Below, one piece after another: positions 5,597-7,782 of a DNA stretch of 7,782 nt. The stretch's first letter is position 1. Every line of letters starts with the position of its first letter. Made by a program: the position numbers and the translations under genes. The notes under the pieces were generated by a model. It saw only the letters and a list, made by a program, of their open reading frames with translations, was not told where the DNA came from and did no database searches. This DNA comes from Pseudomonadota bacterium (GTDB taxonomy: Bacteria > Pseudomonadota > Gammaproteobacteria > Burkholderiales > Burkholderiaceae_B): positions 1 through 7,782 of the forward strand of contig JAEWEH010000255.1 in NCBI GenBank assembly GCA_023389535.1, in the 5' to 3' direction.

Positions 5597-5625
5597 TTGA
5601 CTCGGGTAGGTGGATAGCCTATAAA
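5597..5625 (+). promoter_or_regulatory. Sigma70-type promoter of the TRAP operon
   Basis: A -35 box TTGACT (5597-5602), a 17-base spacer and a -10 box TATAAA (5620-5625), each matching five of six consensus positions. Transcription would start near 5632, leaving a leader of about 65 bases. The leader contains two 8-base palindromes, GTTGCAAC (5654-5661) and ATAGCTAT (5671-5678), and a good AGGAGA RBS at 5687-5692. This is the best promoter in the window. Confidence 0.78.
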
Positions 5626-5697
5626 AGCAACGGCAGTTGAGAGTTTGTACCTTGTTGCAACCAACGATTCATAGCTATACCAAGCCAGGAGACAACG

Positions 5698-6861
5698 ATG
5701 AAAAGCAGTACGAAACCGGACACTAACTCCGTCCAGCCGGTGGCTTCGCGCCGCCGCTTTTTGGGCGGCGCCGCTGCAGGCACCGCCGCCGCTGTCGGCA
5801 TGGGCTTTCCCGCCATTGTCAGTGCGCAAACGCCCGTCAACTTCCGCTTCCAAAGCACATGGCCCACGGTCGATATCTTCCACGAATTCGCTTTGGATTT
5901 CGCCAAGAAGATCAACGACATGACCGGCGGTGAACTGAAGATCGAAGTACTGCCCGCGGGCGCGGTCGTGCCCGCATTCGCACTGCTGGATGCCGTGTCG
6001 AAAGGCACGCTGGACGGCGGCCACGGCGTGCTGGGCTACAACTACGGCAAGCAGAACGCCCTGGCGCTGTATTCGTCCGGCCCGGCCTACGGCATGGACG
6101 CCAACATGATTCTGGCTTGGCACAAATACGGCGGCGGCCAGGAAATGCTGGCCGAACTGTACGATGCCATCGGCGGCAACGTGGTGTCGTTCCTCAGCGG
6201 TCCCATGCCCACGCAGCCTTTCGGCTGGTTCAAGAAACCGGTTACAAAAGAAGAAGACCTGAAGGGCCTGAAGTTCCGCACCAACGGCCTGGCCATTGAT
6301 CTTTTCACCGCCATGGGCGCCGCCGTGAACGCCTTGCCTGGCGGCGAAATCGTGCCGGCCCTGGACCGCGGCCTGCTCGACGGGGCTGAATTCAATAACG
6401 CCACCTCGGACCGCCTGCTGGGCTTCCCGGACGTCTCCAAAGTGTGCATGCTGCAAAGCTTCCACCAGTCGTCCGAGACCTTCGAAATCATCTTCAATCG
6501 CGACAAATACAAAGCACTGCCCGACAAGATGAAGGCCATCATCGCCAACGCTGTGGAAGCAGCATCTGCCGACATGTCCTGGAAGGCGGTCGACCGCTAC
6601 TCACAGGACTACATCAAGCTGCAGCAAGATGGCGTGAAGTTCTACAAGACGCCTGACGCCATCCTGCGTCGCCAGCTGGTCGTGTGGGATGAAATCGTCG
6701 AGAAAAAAGGCGAAACCAATCCGCTCTTCAAAAAGATCGGCGATTCGCAGCGCGAATTCGCGGCACGTGCCATGGCCTGGGACATGGACACCAACAACAA
6801 CCGCCGCATGGCCTACAACCACTACTTCGCCAAGAAGGCCGCCCCCGCCAAGAAGAGCTAA
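5698..6861 (+). CDS. TRAP transporter periplasmic receptor, DctP type (FcbT1/TakP-like), Tat-exported
   Basis: A 387-residue extracytoplasmic receptor that binds an organic acid in the periplasm and delivers it to the Na+-coupled DctQM permease. The N-terminus has a twin-arginine signal, SRRRFLGGAAAG at 17-28, and a hydrophobic core, with cleavage near VSA-Q at about 43. The mature domain begins VNFRFQSTWP. Family elements: the GGELKIEVLPAGAVVPA region (77-93), the GLKFRTNGLA motif (190-199) with the conserved R194, ALPGGEIVPALDRGLLDGAEF (212-232), and a Lys-rich C-terminal tail. The overall pattern fits the mannitol/chloroaromatic (FcbT1) and alpha-keto acid (TakP) branch. Where such receptors usually read A-E-W, this one reads A-E-F (230-232), so the ligand may differ. 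AGGAGA five bases before the ATG supports the start. It is first in the operon with DctQ and DctM genes, separated from them by a hairpin-rich gap that probably limits downstream expression. Ligand unknown. Confidence 0.95.
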   Translation: MKSSTKPDTNSVQPVASRRRFLGGAAAGTAAAVGMGFPAIVSAQTPVNFRFQSTWPTVDIFHEFALDFAKKINDMTGGELKIEVLPAGAVVPAFALLDAVSKGTLDGGHGVLGYNYGKQNALALYSSGPAYGMDANMILAWHKYGGGQEMLAELYDAIGGNVVSFLSGPMPTQPFGWFKKPVTKEEDLKGLKFRTNGLAIDLFTAMGAAVNALPGGEIVPALDRGLLDGAEFNNATSDRLLGFPDVSKVCMLQSFHQSSETFEIIFNRDKYKALPDKMKAIIANAVEAASADMSWKAVDRYSQDYIKLQQDGVKFYKTPDAILRRQLVVWDEIVEKKGETNPLFKKIGDSQREFAARAMAWDMDTNNNRRMAYNHYFAKKAAPAKKS

Positions 6862-6875
6862 GCGCTACTCGCGCT
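6861..6875 (+). repeat. Small hairpin at the DctP stop codon
   Basis: AGCGC (6861-6865) pairs with GCGCT (6871-6875) around TACTC. The first base is the last base of the TAA stop. It is a short stem, the first of three consecutive hairpins between the receptor and small-permease genes. Confidence 0.45.
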
Positions 6876-6880
6876 TTACT

Positions 6881-6912
6881 AAATACCACCCAGCAGCACG
6901 GGTGGTGTTTTT
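6881..6912 (+). terminator. Terminator-like hairpin (partial attenuator) within the TRAP operon
   Basis: ACCACCC (6885-6891) pairs with GGGTGGT (6900-6906) around an eight-base loop. The stem can extend by a T-G wobble and three A-T pairs (6881-6884 with 6907-6910), followed by a T-run to 6912. This resembles a Rho-independent terminator. Because the next genes belong to the same transporter and show no promoter of their own that I can see, it more likely reduces read-through or stabilises the receptor message. That would give more receptor than permease, as is usual for binding-protein transporters. Confidence 0.72.
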
Positions 6913-6925
6913 GAATCTGCTGCTC

Positions 6926-6969
6926 AAGGGTGGGCGGCCGGTCTACAAGGCCGGCCGCCCTGCACCCTT
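6926..6969 (+). repeat. Long GC-rich hairpin before the small permease gene
   Basis: GGGCGGCCGG (6932-6941) pairs perfectly with CCGGCCGCCC (6951-6960) around nine bases. An outer helix AAGGGTG (6926-6932) with CACCCTT (6963-6969) can stack on it, giving about 16 pairs with one three-base bulge. No T-run follows, so it is not an intrinsic terminator. It is more likely a very stable message structure that blocks exonucleases or affects translation of the gene starting at 6997. Confidence 0.75.
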
Positions 6970-6996
6970 CCGCCTTTGCACGCAAGTGAATCTACT

Positions 6997-7629
6997 ATGC
7001 AAAAAGCTTTGCTATTCATTGACCGGGTGAACACCTGGATAGGGCAGCTATTTGGCTGGTTTGTCCTGGCCCTAACTCTTTTCGTGACGTATGAAGTGTT
7101 TTCACGCTATGCACTCGGTTCCCCGCATTCGTGGTCCTTCGATGCAATGAACATGATGTACGGGTCGCTGTTCATGATGGCCGGCGCCTATACGCTGTCC
7201 AAGAATGGACACGTGCGCGGCGACGTGCTGTACGGCTTCTTTCCGCCGCGCCTGCAGGCCGGCCTGGATCTGACCCTGTATATCGTATTTTTCTTCCCTG
7301 GCGTCATCGCCCTGGCCTGGGCTGGTTACAACTATGCCCTGGAATCGCTCATGATCAACGAGCACTCCACCATCACGGCCGATGGTCCGCCCATCTACCC
7401 TTTCAAATTCATCATTCCACTGGCCGGCGTCACGCTGTTGTTCCAGGGTTTTGTCGAGGTCGTCTACTGCATACAGTGTCTGCGACGCGGACATTGGCCC
7501 AAGCGCGACAAGGACGTGGAAGAAGTGGACGTGGACAAGCTCATGGACATGGTGCACGTAAACCCCGACGACATTGAAAAACTGGACGCTGAAGTCACCG
7601 GCGCCAAGAAACAAGGAAACCAGCCATGA
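6997..7629 (+). CDS. TRAP transporter small permease, DctQ type
   Basis: A 210-residue inner-membrane protein with four predicted helices (about 16-36, 50-67, 91-113 and 138-160), the small membrane subunit that pairs with DctM in a TRAP transporter. Family signs are the TYEVFSRYALGSPHSWSFD segment (31-49) after helix 1 and SKNGHVRGDV at 68-77 between helices 2 and 3. The frame is open from a TTG at 6976, but the ATG at 6997 is preferred: it puts MQKALLFIDRVNTW at the N-terminus as expected and has AAGTGA seven bases upstream. The cytoplasmic tail after helix 4 is long and acidic, with 12 Asp/Glu between 171 and 199, which many small DctQ proteins lack. The stop overlaps the DctM start as ATGA, so the two are translationally coupled. 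Confidence 0.93.
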   Translation: MQKALLFIDRVNTWIGQLFGWFVLALTLFVTYEVFSRYALGSPHSWSFDAMNMMYGSLFMMAGAYTLSKNGHVRGDVLYGFFPPRLQAGLDLTLYIVFFFPGVIALAWAGYNYALESLMINEHSTITADGPPIYPFKFIIPLAGVTLLFQGFVEVVYCIQCLRRGHWPKRDKDVEEVDVDKLMDMVHVNPDDIEKLDAEVTGAKKQGNQP

Positions 7630-7782
7630 GAAAGGAAGTCTGGTTTGGCCTGTCGATACTGGTTGCCCTGCTGATCGCCATTGTCGTATTAATGCCCTCG
7701 CCCGCCGATATCACCAACGGCCATCTTGGCCTGCTGATGCTGGCGCTTATCGTCATCACCATCATGCTGGGCTTTCCCACTG
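7626..7782 (+). CDS. TRAP transporter large permease, DctM type, N-terminal part only
   Basis: The first 52 codons of a gene that runs off the right edge. The start MRKEVWFGLSILVALL leads into a hydrophobic helix, then a short polar stretch (SPADITNGH), then a second helix ending in MLGFPT. An LGFP element at the end of the second hydrophobic segment is typical of DctM proteins, which form the ion-coupled transport channel of TRAP systems. The ATG overlaps the small-permease stop by four bases, and AAGGA lies eight bases upstream at 7613-7617. Gene order P-Q-M strongly supports the call. The substrate depends on the receptor and is not known. Confidence 0.9.
   Translation, partial: MRKEVWFGLSILVALLIAIVVLMPSPADITNGHLGLLMLALIVITIMLGFPT

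Noticed and set aside
5393..5617. A 74-codon plus-strand frame between the small gene and the TRAP operon
   Set aside because: It starts at GTG without an RBS and reads straight through a textbook terminator and the -35 box of the TRAP promoter.
5461..6465. A 334-codon open frame on the minus strand opposite the TRAP receptor
   Set aside because: It is antisense to the DctP gene and crosses the terminator and promoter of the flanking region; its His/Gly/Ala-rich translation looks like a shadow frame.
1..7782. A search for CRISPR repeats, insertion-sequence ends, toxin-antitoxin pairs, defence genes or retrons
   Set aside because: No regularly spaced direct repeats, transposase motifs, reverse-transcriptase motifs or small toxin-like gene pairs were seen on reading both strands.

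Overview
The window reads as a stretch of a GC-rich betaproteobacterial chromosome, most likely Burkholderiales and probably Alcaligenaceae (Bordetella/Achromobacter-like). The reasons are the two Bug-type (TctC) solute receptors, a family greatly expanded in those bacteria, the codon and base composition, and the TRAP and MHS-type transporters. The genus is an inference from gene content and was not computed.

Region 1 (about 1-2771, minus strand) is a tightly packed cassette. A Bug receptor is followed by a cytoplasmic type I sulfatase of the choline-sulfatase (BetC) family, and then by a second Bug receptor that runs off the left edge. The first junction is an ATGA overlap. At the second, the receptor's ribosome binding site lies inside the last sulfatase codons. 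The layout suggests capture of a sulfated or carboxylated organic compound in the periplasm and desulfation in the cytoplasm. No TctA/TctB membrane subunits, sulfatase-maturing enzyme or betaine genes are visible.

Region 2 (2772-3073) is a divergent intergenic region with a plausible sigma70 promoter for the rightward gene and three perfect inverted repeats, each with a 5-base spacer. One of them overlaps the -10 box. The rightward gene (3074-4441) is a 12-helix MFS permease of the metabolite:H+ symporter type, close to the alpha-ketoglutarate permease KgtP. Its last codons form a strong hairpin.

Region 3 (4515-5509) holds three small genes on the plus strand: a glycine-zipper lipoprotein, a periplasmic EF-hand protein and a 60-residue, very hydrophilic protein of unknown function. 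A textbook Rho-independent terminator closes the group.

Region 4 (5553-7782) is a TRAP transporter operon: a strong sigma70-like promoter, a Tat-exported DctP-type receptor, a gap holding three consecutive hairpins (one terminator-like), a DctQ-type small permease, and the start of a DctM-type large permease overlapping dctQ by ATGA. The hairpins probably set receptor expression above that of the membrane subunits.

Overall this is a nutrient-uptake neighbourhood of four transport-related modules, with one degradative enzyme and a small envelope-protein group. I see no phage, IS element, CRISPR array, tRNA or rRNA, and no clear new defence or mobile system. The least ordinary points are the BetC-like sulfatase with an apparently altered substrate pocket between two orphan receptors, the clustered inverted repeats, and the hairpin array inside the TRAP operon.
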